Origin: Gemmobacter aquaticus
Lineage (GTDB): Bacteria > Pseudomonadota > Alphaproteobacteria > Rhodobacterales > Rhodobacteraceae
Reading direction: 5' to 3'
NCBI RefSeq assembly: GCF_007859075.1
Contig: NZ_VOAK01000020.1
Coordinates: 62,001-126,000, forward strand
DNA: 64,000 bases
The notes under the pieces were generated by a model. That model was given only the letters and a program-made list of their open reading frames with translations. It was not told the origin of the DNA and searched no databases. The position numbers were made by a program, and so were the translations under genes. This document shows, in pieces, positions 1-9,818 of the stretch. How positions within the stretch are numbered: the stretch's first letter is position 1; each line of letters begins with the position of its first letter.

Positions 1-321
1 GCCCAGCCAGACCGGATAGAGATGGCCAAGGAACGAGGCAAAGGCTGCCACCTGTGCGGCATCGCCTGCACCGGTCAATGCCCGCGCGATCAGAACGGCG
101 ATGCCACCCTTGCCCGCATCAAGCAGGAGCGTCGCCAGAGCCGCGCCCTTGTTGCCCGTTCGCAGGACGTTCGTCGCCCCGATATTGCCCGAGCCGATCT
201 GGCGCAGATCGCCCAGACCCAGCATCCGGGTGATGACGATACCGAAAGGGACCGAGCCCAGCAGGTAAGACCCCACCGCCACAAGGCAAAGCAGCAGCGG
301 GTCAGTCGTGAAGGTGGGCAT
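1..321 (-). CDS. plsY: Glycerol-3-phosphate acyltransferase PlsY, N-terminal part
   Basis: Inner-membrane enzyme that moves the acyl group of acyl-phosphate to glycerol-3-phosphate, the first step of phospholipid synthesis. The gene runs off the left edge, so only the first 107 codons are visible. They show a first membrane helix followed by the family motifs GSVPFG and GSGNIGATN and then LLLDAGKGG, all at the usual spacing. The ATG lies 6 bp after the stop of the pyrC-like gene, with GGAGAG inside that gene's end as ribosome binding site, so it is the last visible gene of the pyr operon. The truncation is only due to the window edge. Confidence 0.93.
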   Translation of the reverse strand, partial: MPTFTTDPLLLCLVAVGSYLLGSVPFGIVITRMLGLGDLRQIGSGNIGATNVLRTGNKGAALATLLLDAGKGGIAVLIARALTGAGDAAQVAAFASFLGHLYPVWLG

Positions 322-327
322 GGGCAG

Positions 328-1605
328 TCACTCTCCGGCGGCGTAGACGCGGGCACCGCCCACATAGGTTGCCAGCACCTTACCTTCCATGCGGCTGCCG
401 TCAAAGGGCGTGTTCTTCGACTTTGACCGCAGCTTGAAGCGGTCCAGCACAAAGGGCGTGTCGGGGTCGAACAGCACCAGATCAGCCGGCGCGCCGAGTG
501 CGAGCCGCCCTTGCGGCAGGCCCAGCCTGCGCGCGGGATTGAGGCTGAGCGCGCGCCACAACTCGGCCAGGCTCAGGTGCCCGGCGTGGTAAAGCCGCAT
601 CGCGGCGGGCAGCAGCGTCTCAAGCCCCACGGCGCCGGATGCGGCCTCTTCATAGGGAAGGCGCTTGCTTTCCTCGTCTGCGGGCGTGTGCTGCGACGAG
701 ATCACCTCGATCAGGCCCGAGGCCACCGCCTCGACCATCGCAAGCCGGTCGTCCTCGGACCGAAGCGGCGGGGTGAGCTTGAAGAAGGTACGGTAATCGC
801 CCACGTCGATCTCGTTCAGCGTCAGATGATGGATCGAGACGCCGGCGGTGACATCAAGGCCGTTTGCCTTGGCGCGCTCCAGCGCGGGCAGGCTGCGGGC
901 GGTGGTGATCTGGTCGGCGTGGTAGCGCGCACCCGTCATCTCGACCAGCGCGAGGTCACGGTCCAGTCCCATGCGTTCGGCCATCGGATGCACGCCGGGC
1001 AAGCCACGCAACGAGGCGAACTTGCCGCTGGTGACAGCAGCCCCTTTCGACAGACCCGGTTCCTGCGGATGGCCGATCACCAGCGCGCCGAGGCTGCGGG
1101 CATAGGTATAGGCACGCGCCAGCGCCTTGGTGTCGGTGGAGACCGCATCGGCATCGGTAAAGGCCAGGGCGCCCGCATCGCGCAGAAAGCCGATCTCGGT
1201 CATCTCGCGGCCCTGGCGGCCCTTGGTCAGCGCGGCCATGTGGCGGATGCGCACGGGGCTCGCCTCGGCCGCGCGGCGGGTCACGAACTCCAGCACTTCG
1301 GGGGTGTCGATGGCGGGGTGGGTGTCAGGACGGGCGATGATCGTGGTCACGCCCCCTGCCGCCGCCGCAAGCCCGGCCGAGCGAAAGCTCTCACGGTGAC
1401 GCTCGCCCGGCTCACCGATCTTCACGCCCAGATCCACGATCCCCGGAGCGAGGCAATGCCCGCCGCAGTCGATGACCTCGGCGCCCGCCGGTGCTGCGCC
1501 ATTCAGCGCGGCAATCACGCCCGCCTCGACGGTCAGCGTGCCGAGGGCATCAGACTGCGCCTCGGGGTCGATCAGGCGGGCGTTGGTGAAATGCAGCGTG
1601 GTCAT
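328..1605 (-). CDS. pyrC: Dihydroorotase-like protein without metal ligands (PyrC-like, probably non-catalytic)
   Basis: A 425-residue amidohydrolase-fold protein of the class I dihydroorotase family, which normally cyclises carbamoyl-aspartate to dihydroorotate. The fold motifs are present (APGIVDLG near 53-60, GEPGERHRESF near 64-74, HHLTLNE near 259-265, GLETLL near 327-332). The metal-binding HxH that should follow the Asp at 58 reads G-V-K at 60-62, and the catalytic DHAPH motif is QHTPA at 305-309. By analogy with the inactive PyrC' of Pseudomonas, which is needed to assemble aspartate carbamoyltransferase, I infer a structural role with PyrB. Its start overlaps the preceding gene by 4 bp. 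An active dihydroorotase must then lie elsewhere in the genome. Confidence 0.88.
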   Translation of the reverse strand: MTTLHFTNARLIDPEAQSDALGTLTVEAGVIAALNGAAPAGAEVIDCGGHCLAPGIVDLGVKIGEPGERHRESFRSAGLAAAAGGVTTIIARPDTHPAIDTPEVLEFVTRRAAEASPVRIRHMAALTKGRQGREMTEIGFLRDAGALAFTDADAVSTDTKALARAYTYARSLGALVIGHPQEPGLSKGAAVTSGKFASLRGLPGVHPMAERMGLDRDLALVEMTGARYHADQITTARSLPALERAKANGLDVTAGVSIHHLTLNEIDVGDYRTFFKLTPPLRSEDDRLAMVEAVASGLIEVISSQHTPADEESKRLPYEEAASGAVGLETLLPAAMRLYHAGHLSLAELWRALSLNPARRLGLPQGRLALGAPADLVLFDPDTPFVLDRFKLRSKSKNTPFDGSRMEGKVLATYVGGARVYAAGE

Positions 1606-2099
1606 GCGGCACCTTTCTGAATGTCGCGGATCAGGTTCAGCACGCGCTGTCCCTCGGCGAGCCGTTCGAGCCGCAGGCTTTCGCGCGTGGTGCCGCGCGG
1701 GCCGCTCAGGGCTTGGGTCAGGGTGATCGTCTCGGGCGCGGGGCCGTCGATATCGACGATGGTGGATGGGGTCACCGTCATCTCTTGCCGGACGCTGCCG
1801 ACAAGCGGCCAGCGGATCTCGACCAGCGCGCGCCGGTTGGTCAGGGTGTAACGCGCGAATTTCGACCGCAGGCGCGGCCCCCAGGCCCGCCAGAAGGCAA
1901 GCTTCAGGCCGACAGCCAGAAACGGCAGGCCCGCCAGCCAGATCGGCCCGTCCTCCCTCGCCTTGTCCATCCAGAACATAGAGAAAGCGATGAAGGCCAG
2001 CCCGAACACGATCTCGCCGGGTTTGGAGAGGTCGGGCCGTGCGCCCCCTTCGGGACGACCTTGCCAGATCATACGTTCGCCGGGTGCAAGATCGGTCAC
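1602..2099 (-). CDS. Membrane protein between pyrB and pyrC, bacterial PH-like
   Basis: A 165-residue protein with an N-terminal stretch ([13 protein letters not shown]) typical of bacterial PH-like proteins, two hydrophobic segments near residues 29-44 and 53-68, then a soluble domain with [10 protein letters not shown] near 84-93 that resembles the YxLTxxR strand of such domains. It overlaps pyrB by 4 bp on one side and the pyrC-like gene by 4 bp on the other, so it is translationally coupled inside the operon. I do not know a function. The tight coupling suggests co-expression with the pyrimidine genes rather than a demonstrated metabolic role. Confidence 0.8.
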   Translation of the reverse strand: MTDLAPGERMIWQGRPEGGARPDLSKPGEIVFGLAFIAFSMFWMDKAREDGPIWLAGLPFLAVGLKLAFWRAWGPRLRSKFARYTLTNRRALVEIRWPLVGSVRQEMTVTPSTIVDIDGPAPETITLTQALSGPRGTTRESLRLERLAEGQRVLNLIRDIQKGAA

Positions 2100-3058
2100 A
2101 CCATGGCCCCTACCGCGCGCGCACCGCGTTCGGCGCGCAGGTTGCGGGCGAGCAGGTCCATGCAGGCCATGCGCACAGCGACCCCCATCTCGACCTGGTC
2201 CTGAATGACGCTGCGGTTGATGTCATCAGCGATCTCGCCGTCAATTTCCACCCCGCGGTTCATCGGGCCGGGGTGCATCACGATGGCCTCGGGGCTGGCA
2301 TAGCCCAGCTTTTCGGCATCGAGACCGTAGCGGTGGTAATACTCGCGCTCGGACGGGATGAAGCCGCCGTCCATCCGCTCTTTCTGAAGGCGCAGCATCA
2401 TCACGACATCGGCGCCCTTCAGGCCTTCCTTCATGTCGTCATAGACCTCGCAGCCAAACTCGGCCACGCCGGATGGCATCAGCGTTGGCGGCCCGATCAG
2501 GCGGATGCGGTTTTCCATCTTGCCCAGAAGGATCAGGTTGGACCGGGCGACCCGGCTGTGGGCGATATCGCCGCAGATCGCCACGGTCAGCCGCTGGATG
2601 CGCCCCTTGGCCCGTCGGATGGTCAGTGCGTCAAGCAGCGCCTGCGTGGGGTGTTCGTGCTTGCCGTCGCCTGCGTTGAGCACCGCGCAATTCACCTTGC
2701 TTGCCAGCAGGTTGACCGCGCCCGAATGTGGGTGGCGCACCACAAGCAGGTCAGGGTGCATGGCGTTCAGCGTCAACGCGGTGTCGATCAGCGTCTCGCC
2801 CTTTTTTACCGAAGATTGCGCGACGCTCATGTTCATCACGTCGGCCCCAAGGCGCTTGCCTGCGAGTTCAAAACTGGCCTGCGTCCGGGTCGAGTTCTCG
2901 AAGAACATGTTGATTTGCGTCATGCCCGCCAGCGCGTCCGAGCTTTTGATCGTGCGGCGGTTCAGCTCGACATAGCGTTCGGCCAGATCCAGAACGCTTC
3001 GGATCTCGTCCGGGGCCAGATGTTCGATGCCGAGAAGGTGGCGGGCGCGGAATGACAT
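2096..3058 (-). CDS. pyrB: Aspartate carbamoyltransferase catalytic subunit
   Basis: Condenses carbamoyl phosphate with aspartate to give carbamoyl-aspartate, the committed step of pyrimidine synthesis. The 320-residue length is normal. The carbamoyl-phosphate loop STRT is at residues 56-59 inside [12 protein letters not shown], the active-site KKGE is near 85-88, and HPTQALLD is present. Ribosome binding site GAGGGAG lies 6 bp before the ATG. It is the first gene of a four-gene operon (pyrB, membrane protein, PyrC-like, plsY) and is divergent from the uracil-DNA glycosylase gene. No pyrI regulatory-subunit gene is adjacent, consistent with a class that uses a PyrC-like partner. Confidence 0.96.
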   Translation of the reverse strand: MSFRARHLLGIEHLAPDEIRSVLDLAERYVELNRRTIKSSDALAGMTQINMFFENSTRTQASFELAGKRLGADVMNMSVAQSSVKKGETLIDTALTLNAMHPDLLVVRHPHSGAVNLLASKVNCAVLNAGDGKHEHPTQALLDALTIRRAKGRIQRLTVAICGDIAHSRVARSNLILLGKMENRIRLIGPPTLMPSGVAEFGCEVYDDMKEGLKGADVVMMLRLQKERMDGGFIPSEREYYHRYGLDAEKLGYASPEAIVMHPGPMNRGVEIDGEIADDINRSVIQDQVEMGVAVRMACMDLLARNLRAERGARAVGAMV

Positions 3059-3195
3059 GACGATCTCCCTCGGCAGCGTGTGGCGGGGTTATAGGCAGGG
3101 CGGGCAAGCGGATCAATCGGGGAAATCCCTCTCTCCGCATCCGGGCGCCGCATCCGGGCGTGGCGGCAGGCCGTGCCGGGTGATAGGGTCCGCGC

Positions 3196-4017
3196 ATGGG
3201 AATCGAGAGCGACATCCTTTCTGACTGGCATGCCTCTGCTGCGGCCCTGCAATGGCTGCAGGAACTGGGCGCGCTTGATCCGGTGGGTGAGATGCCGGTC
3301 GACCGCTATGCGCTGGCCGAGCGCGAGGCCCCCGCAACCCGTCCGCAAGCCGCGCCCGCACAGCCGGTGGGGCGCCCGCCTGTGCCCGCGTCAGAGCCAC
3401 CAGTAGCGGTAAAGGTCGATCCGGTGGCGGTCGCGGAAGCGGCTGCGGCCCGCGCCACTACGCTTGATGCGCTGCGCGAGGCGATGGCGGCATATCCGCA
3501 TTGCGACCTGAAGAAGGGTGCGCGCAATACGGTGTTCTGCGACGGCAATCCACGGGCGCGCGTCATGGTGATCGGAGAGGCGCCCGGCCGCGACGAGGAT
3601 ATGGAGGGCCGCCCCTTCGTCGGTCGGGCAGGGCAGCTTCTGGACCGGATGTTCGCAGCCATCGGCCTTGGCCGCACGAACCCGGATGCCGAGCGCGCTC
3701 TCTACATCACCAATGTCATGCCGTGGCGCCCGCCATCGAACCGCGAACCGCTGCCTGAGGAAATGGCGATGATGGTGCCTTTCCTGCGCCGCCACGTCGA
3801 ATTGGTTGATCCCGAAGTGATCGTCGTGATGGGCAATACGCCTGCCACGGCGATTCTGCGTCAGCGCGGGATCACCCGGTTGCGCGGAAACTGGACCCAA
3901 GCCTGGGGCAAGCCCGTGCTGCCGATGCTGCACCCGGCCTATCTGTTGCGCAATCCGGTTGCCAAGCGAGAGGCCTGGGCCGACCTTCTGCTTCTGCAAT
4001 CGCATCTGCAGGGCTGA
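3196..4017 (+). CDS. Uracil-DNA glycosylase, family-4-like, lacking Fe-S cysteines
   Basis: A 273-residue DNA-repair enzyme predicted to excise uracil. After a low-complexity Ala/Pro-rich region (about 40-85) come motif 1 GEAPGRDEDMEGRPFVGRAG near 127-146, ITNVMPWRPPSNREP near 171-185, and the C-terminal motif MLHPAYLLRNP near 244-254. Family 4 enzymes hold a [4Fe-4S] cluster with four cysteines. Here there are only two cysteines in all (103 and 115): the first ligand position is Tyr100, the one before RPP is Trp177, and the one before PFL is Met193 or Val194. The protein may be a cluster-less branch, such as the type described from Bradyrhizobium. The start has AGGGT upstream. It is divergent from pyrB. 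Confidence 0.85.
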   Translation: MGIESDILSDWHASAAALQWLQELGALDPVGEMPVDRYALAEREAPATRPQAAPAQPVGRPPVPASEPPVAVKVDPVAVAEAAAARATTLDALREAMAAYPHCDLKKGARNTVFCDGNPRARVMVIGEAPGRDEDMEGRPFVGRAGQLLDRMFAAIGLGRTNPDAERALYITNVMPWRPPSNREPLPEEMAMMVPFLRRHVELVDPEVIVVMGNTPATAILRQRGITRLRGNWTQAWGKPVLPMLHPAYLLRNPVAKREAWADLLLLQSHLQG

Positions 4018-4023
4018 GCGTAC

Positions 4024-4965
4024 TTAGGGAGTCATCGCCTTGCGCTGCCGTTCGCGCCGCAGACCAAGTTGCCGTTCGCGCCAGATGATCAGGATCCCCG
4101 CCACGATGACAAGCGCCGCGCCCGAAAGCGTCGTCAGCGTCGGCACCTCGGAGAATATGAAGTAGCCGATCAGCAAGGCAAACAGCATCGACGCATAGTC
4201 GAAGGGCGCGATCAGCGAGGCATCGGCCTCGCGATAGCTGGAGGTGAGCAGGATCTGCCCTATGCCGCCCAGAAGCCCCGCTGTGATCAGAAGGGCGGCC
4301 TCGGTCGGGGTGGGCCAGACCCAGCCGAAGGGCAGGGTGATCAGAGACAGCAGCGTGGCCGTCATCGAGAACCAGAAGACGATGGCAGCCGTCTTTTCGC
4401 TATCGACCAGCTTGCGGACAAAGACCTGCGCGAGTGACGCAAAGACCGCGCCGCCCAGCACCAGCATCGCACCAAGCGCCTGCGCATGGCTTGCCCCGCC
4501 CACGATGGTCAGGCGCGGCCAGAGCACGATAAGCACCCCGGCAAGGCCAAGGGCAACCGCACTGATGCGAAAGGCGCGGACCGTTTCGCCAAGAAACATC
4601 GCAGCAAAGACCACGGTCAGCAGCGGCGCGGCATAGCCGATCGCGGTCACCTCGGGCAGGGGCAGGAAGGCAAGTCCCGCGAAGCCCAGCCCCATGGCGC
4701 AGGTGCCCATCAAACCGCGCCAGACGTGCCCCAACGGGTTGGAGGTCCCAAGCCCCGTGCGCAACTCGCCACGCAGCGCCAGCCAGACCATGATCACCGG
4801 GATGGCGAAGAACGACCTGAAGAACACCGCCTCGCCCGCTGGCACCCGGTCTGCCGTGGCCTTGATCAGGCTCGACATCACGATGAAGACAAGCACAGAG
4901 GCCACCTTCAGCGCGATCCCGCGCAGGGGCCGCTGCGGGGGGCGTTCCGGCGTGTTGTGGGGCAT
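4024..4965 (-). CDS. DMT-superfamily permease (EamA domains)
   Basis: A 313-residue integral membrane protein with about ten hydrophobic helices arranged as two EamA repeats. Landmarks are [14 protein letters not shown], a helix run ending in [21 protein letters not shown], and in the second half [26 protein letters not shown]. The family exports or imports small metabolites; the substrate cannot be told from sequence. I chose the ATG preceded by AAAGGAACG rather than an in-frame Met 30 codons upstream, which has no ribosome binding site and would run into the divergent ade promoter region. Its 3' end is 6 bp from the convergent uracil-DNA glycosylase stop. Confidence 0.88.
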   Translation of the reverse strand: MPHNTPERPPQRPLRGIALKVASVLVFIVMSSLIKATADRVPAGEAVFFRSFFAIPVIMVWLALRGELRTGLGTSNPLGHVWRGLMGTCAMGLGFAGLAFLPLPEVTAIGYAAPLLTVVFAAMFLGETVRAFRISAVALGLAGVLIVLWPRLTIVGGASHAQALGAMLVLGGAVFASLAQVFVRKLVDSEKTAAIVFWFSMTATLLSLITLPFGWVWPTPTEAALLITAGLLGGIGQILLTSSYREADASLIAPFDYASMLFALLIGYFIFSEVPTLTTLSGAALVIVAGILIIWRERQLGLRRERQRKAMTP

Positions 4966-5078
4966 GGTCGTTCCTTTCCCCGCATCAGTTGCACCATGCG
5001 CGAGGCGGTGCAAGATCTGGCAGGGGTTGCGGCGCACCTGCGCTTTGCGCTTCACTGGCCGCAGAACAGGAGATCACC

Positions 5079-6779
5079 ATGCCCCAGACACCGCTTTCGG
5101 ATATCATCGTGCAGGGGAGGGGGCTTGCCCCGGCGGATCTGGTGCTGCGGGGCGGGCGGGTCTTTGACCTGATCACGGGCGAGTTGCTTGAGGGCGATGT
5201 CGCGATCTGTGGCGGGGTGATCGTCGGGGTCTTTGATCACTATGAGGGGCGCGAGGTCATCGACGTCAGCGGCAAGATCCTTGTCCCGGGCTTTATCGAC
5301 ACGCATCTGCATATCGAAAGTTCGCTCGTCACACCCTATGAGTTCGACCGCTGCGTGACCCCACATGGCGTGACGACCGCGATTTGCGACCCGCATGAGA
5401 TCGCGAATGTCTGCGGGCTGGAGGGCATCGGCTATTTCCTTGAGGCATCAGGCCACACGGTCATGGACATCCGGGTGCAGCTTTCCTCCTGCGTGCCCTC
5501 GACCCATATGGAGACGGCCGGCGCGCGGCTTGAGGCTGCGGATATTGCCCCGCTGATGGATCACCCGCGGGTGATCGGTCTGGCCGAGTTCATGAACTTT
5601 CCCGGTGTGCTGAACCAGGACCCCGGTTGCATGGCCAAGCTTGATGCGTTTCGTGGCCGCCATATCGACGGCCATGCGCCGCTTCTGTCGGGGCGCGATC
5701 TGAATGGATATATCGCCGCCGGTATCCGGACCGAGCATGAGGCAACCACTGCCGCCGAGGCACTGGAAAAGTTGCGCAAGGGCATGCGGGTGCTGATCCG
5801 CGAAGGGTCGGTCTCGAAAGACCTGCACGCGCTGGCCCCGGTTCTGACAGAGCGGACCTCGGCCTATTGCTGCTTCTGCACCGACGACCGCAATCCGCTG
5901 GATATCGCCGAACATGGGCATCTCGACTATCTGATCCGCACGGCGATCAGCCTGGGCTGTTCGCCACTGGCGACCTATCGCGCAGCCTCGCTGTCGGCTG
6001 CCGAGGCCTTCGGGTTGAAGGATCGCGGGCTGATTGCCCCGGGCAAGCGCGCCGATATCGTGGTGCTGTCCGATCTGGCCGATTGCCGGCCCGAGATGGT
6101 CTTTGCGGGGGGCGTGCGGGCAAGCGATGCGGCCTTTGCCGCGCGCAAGGTCATACCGCCGGTTGCGCGCCATTCGGTCAAGGCGCCGCAGGTCTCGGCG
6201 CAAGATTTCCGCACCGGTGGCAACCGTACCGAAACGCCTGTCATCGGCATCCTGCCCGGCAAGATCATTACCGAGCATCTGACTTTCGATATCGCGCCCG
6301 ACGGCGGCGACAAGCGCCCCGACCTTGCCCGCGATCTGGTGAAAATCGCCGTGATCGAGCGGCACGGCAAGAACGGCAACCGTGCCACCGGCTTTGTCAA
6401 GGGCTTTGGCCTGCAACGCGGAGCCATCGCCTCGACCGTCTGCCATGACCACCACAACATCGCCGTGGTCGGGGTTGATTACGCGGACATGGCGCTCGCC
6501 GCGAACCGGTTGACCGAGATTGAGGGCGGGTTCGTGGTTGCCGAGGGCGGTCGTATCCTCGCCGAACTGGCGCTTCCGGTGGCCGGGCTGATGAGCCTGC
6601 AGCCCTTCGAAGTGGTGCGCGACGACCTGATCACCCTGCGCGCGGCAGCCAGATCACTGGGCGTCGTGCTGGAAGAGCCCTTCCTGCAACTGGCTTTCCT
6701 GGCCCTGCCGGTCATTCCGCATCTGAAGATTACCGATCACGGCATGGTGGACGTGGACAAGTTCGAGGTGCTGCCCTGA
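5079..6779 (+). CDS. ade: Adenine deaminase
   Basis: Amidohydrolase that deaminates adenine to hypoxanthine in purine salvage (EC 3.5.4.2). The 566-residue protein has the metal-binding DTHLHIESS at about 74-82 (His76, His78), the following PHGVTT...DPHEIANV block, FCTDDRNP in the middle and the C-terminal Ade domain with [11 protein letters not shown] and [11 protein letters not shown]. Length is normal. AGGAG lies 6 bp before this ATG; an in-frame Met 30 codons upstream lacks one and overlaps the divergent permease promoter. The gene is followed by a strong terminator, so it forms its own transcript. Together with the nearby deoD it indicates purine salvage. Confidence 0.95.
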   Translation: MPQTPLSDIIVQGRGLAPADLVLRGGRVFDLITGELLEGDVAICGGVIVGVFDHYEGREVIDVSGKILVPGFIDTHLHIESSLVTPYEFDRCVTPHGVTTAICDPHEIANVCGLEGIGYFLEASGHTVMDIRVQLSSCVPSTHMETAGARLEAADIAPLMDHPRVIGLAEFMNFPGVLNQDPGCMAKLDAFRGRHIDGHAPLLSGRDLNGYIAAGIRTEHEATTAAEALEKLRKGMRVLIREGSVSKDLHALAPVLTERTSAYCCFCTDDRNPLDIAEHGHLDYLIRTAISLGCSPLATYRAASLSAAEAFGLKDRGLIAPGKRADIVVLSDLADCRPEMVFAGGVRASDAAFAARKVIPPVARHSVKAPQVSAQDFRTGGNRTETPVIGILPGKIITEHLTFDIAPDGGDKRPDLARDLVKIAVIERHGKNGNRATGFVKGFGLQRGAIASTVCHDHHNIAVVGVDYADMALAANRLTEIEGGFVVAEGGRILAELALPVAGLMSLQPFEVVRDDLITLRAAARSLGVVLEEPFLQLAFLALPVIPHLKITDHGMVDVDKFEVLP

Positions 6780-6816
6780 AACGGGCACGGCCTTCGGGCC
6801 GTCACCGGGGAACGAC

Positions 6817-6842
6817 AAAGCCCCGCCGAAGGGCGGGGCTTT
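6817..6842 (+). terminator. Rho-independent terminator of ade
   Basis: Perfect 11-bp stem AAAGCCCCGCC / GGCGGGGCTTT with a 4-base loop, ending in a T run. It lies 38 bp after ade and also carries an A run on its left side, so it can serve the convergent tRNA-Ala transcript on the other strand. Confidence 0.9.
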
Positions 6843-6866
6843 TGCTGTCTAGGCCGTTGTTTTAAT

Positions 6867-6942
<76 letters not shown>

Positions 6943-7093
6943 ACCGGGTATCTTCTTGATTTGCTTCGCTTTCTTCGGCTCTCGCCTCTGTCTGCGTCGC
7001 TGCATCGCGTCGATGCGGGCTATCTAGGGTATGTCGCGGGGGGGTGCAAGAGGTATTTTGCCCTCCCCGCGCCGAATTTTGCCGGCCCTTGCC

Positions 7094-7426
7094 TCAGACG
7101 TCTTCCTCGTCACCGGCGACATCTGCCAGATCGTCCAGCGAAACGTTGTCGTCGGCATCTTCTTCCAGAAGATCATCGTCCAGCTCGGCATCGTCGGTCA
7201 CGCCGGCGCCCAGCAGTTCGTCATCGGTGTCCAGATCATCGACCAGCACATCGTCCTTGTCGGGGGCACCGCGCGAAATCACCGAAGCGGCGAGCTTGCG
7301 GCGTGCGCTCTCGATATCCACGACCTCGCCGGTGTAGGGGCTGATGACCGGGGTCTTGTTCAGGTCGTAAAAGCGTTTGCCGGTGGTCGGGCAGACGCGC
7401 TTCGTACCCCATTCTTCGTTGGGCAT
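7094..7426 (-). CDS. FYDLN-acid family protein (TIGR02300)
   Basis: A 110-residue soluble protein with the family signature WGTKRVCPTTGKRFYDLNKTP at about 6-26, including FYDLN at 19-23, followed by an Asp/Glu-dominated tail that fills most of the second half. The family is widespread in Alphaproteobacteria and has no assigned function; the CPxxGxxFYDLN start resembles half of a zinc ribbon. This start has GGGAAG upstream, whereas the extra 28 codons further upstream do not look coding. It is divergent from the YgjP-type metallopeptidase gene. Confidence 0.9.
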   Translation of the reverse strand: MPNEEWGTKRVCPTTGKRFYDLNKTPVISPYTGEVVDIESARRKLAASVISRGAPDKDDVLVDDLDTDDELLGAGVTDDAELDDDLLEEDADDNVSLDDLADVAGDEEDV

Positions 7427-7619
7427 GGTTCTTCCCTTGAACATGGCCGGAAGCGGCCTGAGACGGGCTGACCCCACGAGGATCAACCTGAGAAAAATGG
7501 CCCATGCCACAGGACGCCAGCACTGTCAAAACCTTTTGCGCATGGATGTGAAAAGCGCAGCAGTCCCTTGCGGCACAAGGGCGCGTCGCTATGCTGACCC
7601 CGCCCTGGAAGGAGCCCCG

Positions 7620-8321
7620 ATGCCGGTTCTGCCGCCCTCTGATCCCGGCCAAACGCCGATCGAGATCACCCTGCGCCGGTCGGCGCGCGCGCGCCGGTTT
7701 TCGTTGCGTGTGTCGCGGCTTGACGGGCGGGTCACACTGTCATTGCCGGCCCGTGCGCGCGAGGCGGATGCCTTGGCCTTTGCCCGCGCCCAAGAGGATT
7801 GGCTACGCCGCGCGCTGGCATCGGTGCCGTCCGAGGCCACGCTGCGATTCGGTGCCGGGATTCCTTATGAGGGGCAGATGATCGTCCTCGCGCCGGGAAC
7901 GGCCCGCGCGCCGCAGATCGTGGGCGATTCGCTTCTGGTGCCGGGGGATGAGGCGCAACTTGCGCGCCGTGTCGCAGCCTTCCTGAAGACGCGCGCGCGC
8001 GACAGGCTGGTCGCGGCGTCCGACCGTTTTGCTATCGCCCTTGGCCGGCCGCATGCGGGCGTCACCTTGCGCGACACACGGTCACGTTGGGGCAGTTGCA
8101 CCCATGATGGACGGCTGATGTACAGCTGGCGCCTGATCATGGCCCCGCCTGCCGTTCTGGACTATGTCTGCGCGCATGAGGTGGCGCATCTGGCGCAGAT
8201 GAATCACTCACCCGCCTTCTGGGCCGAAGTGGCGCAACTGATGCCCGACTACCAGCCTTGGCGCCAATGGCTGAAGCGTCATGGTCAGACGCTGCATGCC
8301 TACAGGTTCGACGGGTCTTGA
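7620..8321 (+). CDS. YgjP-type M48 metallopeptidase (DUF45)
   Basis: A 233-residue soluble protein of the YgjP family. It carries RSRWGSC near 159-165, then the zinc-binding HEVAHLAQMNHSPAFW: the two histidines and glutamate of HExxH plus the downstream His. The N-terminal half has the family start IEITLRRSARARRFSLRVS. The ATG is preceded by GGAAGGAG. The following regulator gene starts 31 bp after the stop, so the two may be cotranscribed. The cellular substrate of the family is not established, so peptidase activity is inferred from the motif only. Confidence 0.9.
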   Translation: MPVLPPSDPGQTPIEITLRRSARARRFSLRVSRLDGRVTLSLPARAREADALAFARAQEDWLRRALASVPSEATLRFGAGIPYEGQMIVLAPGTARAPQIVGDSLLVPGDEAQLARRVAAFLKTRARDRLVAASDRFAIALGRPHAGVTLRDTRSRWGSCTHDGRLMYSWRLIMAPPAVLDYVCAHEVAHLAQMNHSPAFWAEVAQLMPDYQPWRQWLKRHGQTLHAYRFDGS

Positions 8322-8352
8322 CCGCCCCCTTGCGCGGGTGTTGGCTGCGCGA

Positions 8353-8994
8353 ATGAACGCTCCACGCTCGACCGATCCCGCCGCACATGAGCGGCTTTAC
8401 CGCGCCCTGCGATCGCAGGTGATGCATGGGGAGATTGCGCCCGGACAGCCGTTGACGCTGCGGGGACTTGGGAAGCAGTACGGGGTGTCAATGACCCCCG
8501 CGCGTGAGGCGGTGCGGCGGCTGGTGGCCGAAGGGGCGCTCTCGCTGTCATCCTCGGGGCGGGTTGCGACGCCCGAGCTTTCGCCCGACCGTATCGAAGA
8601 GCTTGCGGCGATCCGCGCGCTGCTTGAGCCGGAACTGGCCGCCCGTGCCTTGCCGCGCGCGCATTTCGCGCTGATCGACCGTCTGGCCACGATCAACGCG
8701 GCCAATGCCGAGGCGGTGGCGCGTCAGGATTCGGTGGCCTATATCCGCACGAACCTCGAATTCCACCGCACGCTCTATCTGCGGGCGCAGGCCCCTGCGA
8801 TGTTGGCCATGCTGGAGACCGTCTGGCTGCAGCTTGGCCCGACCATGCGGGCGCTCTATTCCCGCCTGCGCCGAAACGAGCCGCCGCAACATCACCGTAT
8901 GATCCTTGCCGCCCTGCGCGCGGGCGACGAGCCTGCGCTGCGTCTGGCCGTGCGCACCGATGTGACGCAGGGCCTGCGCCACCTTGCCGGCTGA
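8353..8994 (+). CDS. GntR-family transcriptional regulator (FadR/FCD type)
   Basis: A 213-residue regulator. An N-terminal winged helix-turn-helix shows GEIAPGQPLTLRGLGKQYG then VSMTPAREAVRRLVAEGAL, the classic GntR pattern. The remainder is an all-helical FCD ligand-binding domain with the metal or effector histidines in EFHRTLY and HHRMILAALR. The chosen ATG keeps the protein close to family length; an in-frame start 24 codons earlier would overlap the metallopeptidase gene. No clear ribosome binding site is seen, consistent with coupling. It sits just before deoD and within a purine-related stretch, so nucleoside or purine control is plausible but not shown. Confidence 0.87.
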   Translation: MNAPRSTDPAAHERLYRALRSQVMHGEIAPGQPLTLRGLGKQYGVSMTPAREAVRRLVAEGALSLSSSGRVATPELSPDRIEELAAIRALLEPELAARALPRAHFALIDRLATINAANAEAVARQDSVAYIRTNLEFHRTLYLRAQAPAMLAMLETVWLQLGPTMRALYSRLRRNEPPQHHRMILAALRAGDEPALRLAVRTDVTQGLRHLAG

Positions 8995-9038
8995 GGCGCC
9001 TCTGGGCATAGTTTCCGCCAGATCAAGCGGAGAGCGAC

Positions 9039-9743
9039 ATGACCTTTCATATCGGGGCCAAACCGGGCGAGATTGCCGAAACCGTGCTGCTGCCGGGCGA
9101 TCCCTATCGCGCCCGCTGGGCCGCAGAGACCTTTCTGACCGATGCCGTTCTGGTCAACGAGGTGCGCGGGATGTTGGGCTATACCGGCACCTGGAAAGGA
9201 CACCGGGTGACCATTCAGGGCAGTGGCATGGGCATGCCGTCGCTGTCGATCTATGCAAACGAACTGATCCGCGATTATGGCGCACAGACGCTGATCCGCA
9301 TCGGCTCGGCAGGGGCGCTTCAGCATCATGTGAAGGTGCGCGATGTCGTTCTGGCGATGGCGGCCTGCACGGCGGGCTCTCCGTCACGGACGATCTTTCG
9401 CGAACTGAATTTTGCACCCACCGCCGATTTTGGTCTGCTGAAGGCCGCTTATGAGGCGGGGCAGGGGCGTGGCGTCGGGCTGCATGTGGGTGCGATCCAT
9501 TCCTCGGACACGTTCTATGACGAGCGCCCGGACCTGAGCGAGCAATTGCAGCGCCACGGGGTGCTGGCAATCGAGATGGAGGCGGCCGAGCTTTACACCC
9601 TTGCCGCCCGCTATGGGCGCAGGGCATTGGCGGTGTTGACGATTTCGGACCACATCCTGACCGATGAGGCACTTCCGGCTGATCAGCGCGAGCGCAGCTT
9701 TGCCGACATGATCGAGATCGCGCTGACCGCGGCGTTTGCCTGA
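9039..9743 (+). CDS. deoD: Purine nucleoside phosphorylase, DeoD type
   Basis: Phosphorolyses purine nucleosides to the base and (deoxy)ribose-1-phosphate. The 234-residue protein shows [22 protein letters not shown] at the start (phosphate and substrate loop), RIGSAGALQ near 88-96, the nucleoside-binding [16 protein letters not shown] and the base-binding aspartate in ISDHI. Length and motifs match hexameric DeoD. The ATG has GGAGAG 5 bp upstream and follows the GntR regulator by 44 bp. With adenine deaminase 2 kb away it supports a purine salvage role. Confidence 0.94.
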   Translation: MTFHIGAKPGEIAETVLLPGDPYRARWAAETFLTDAVLVNEVRGMLGYTGTWKGHRVTIQGSGMGMPSLSIYANELIRDYGAQTLIRIGSAGALQHHVKVRDVVLAMAACTAGSPSRTIFRELNFAPTADFGLLKAAYEAGQGRGVGLHVGAIHSSDTFYDERPDLSEQLQRHGVLAIEMEAAELYTLAARYGRRALAVLTISDHILTDEALPADQRERSFADMIEIALTAAFA

Positions 9744-9818
9744 GACCTTCGATTTTCGACTTGCATGAACCGATTCGTCGGGCTTTTCTGCCTTCCCTCC
9801 TGAAGAAAGGCCCGGCAG

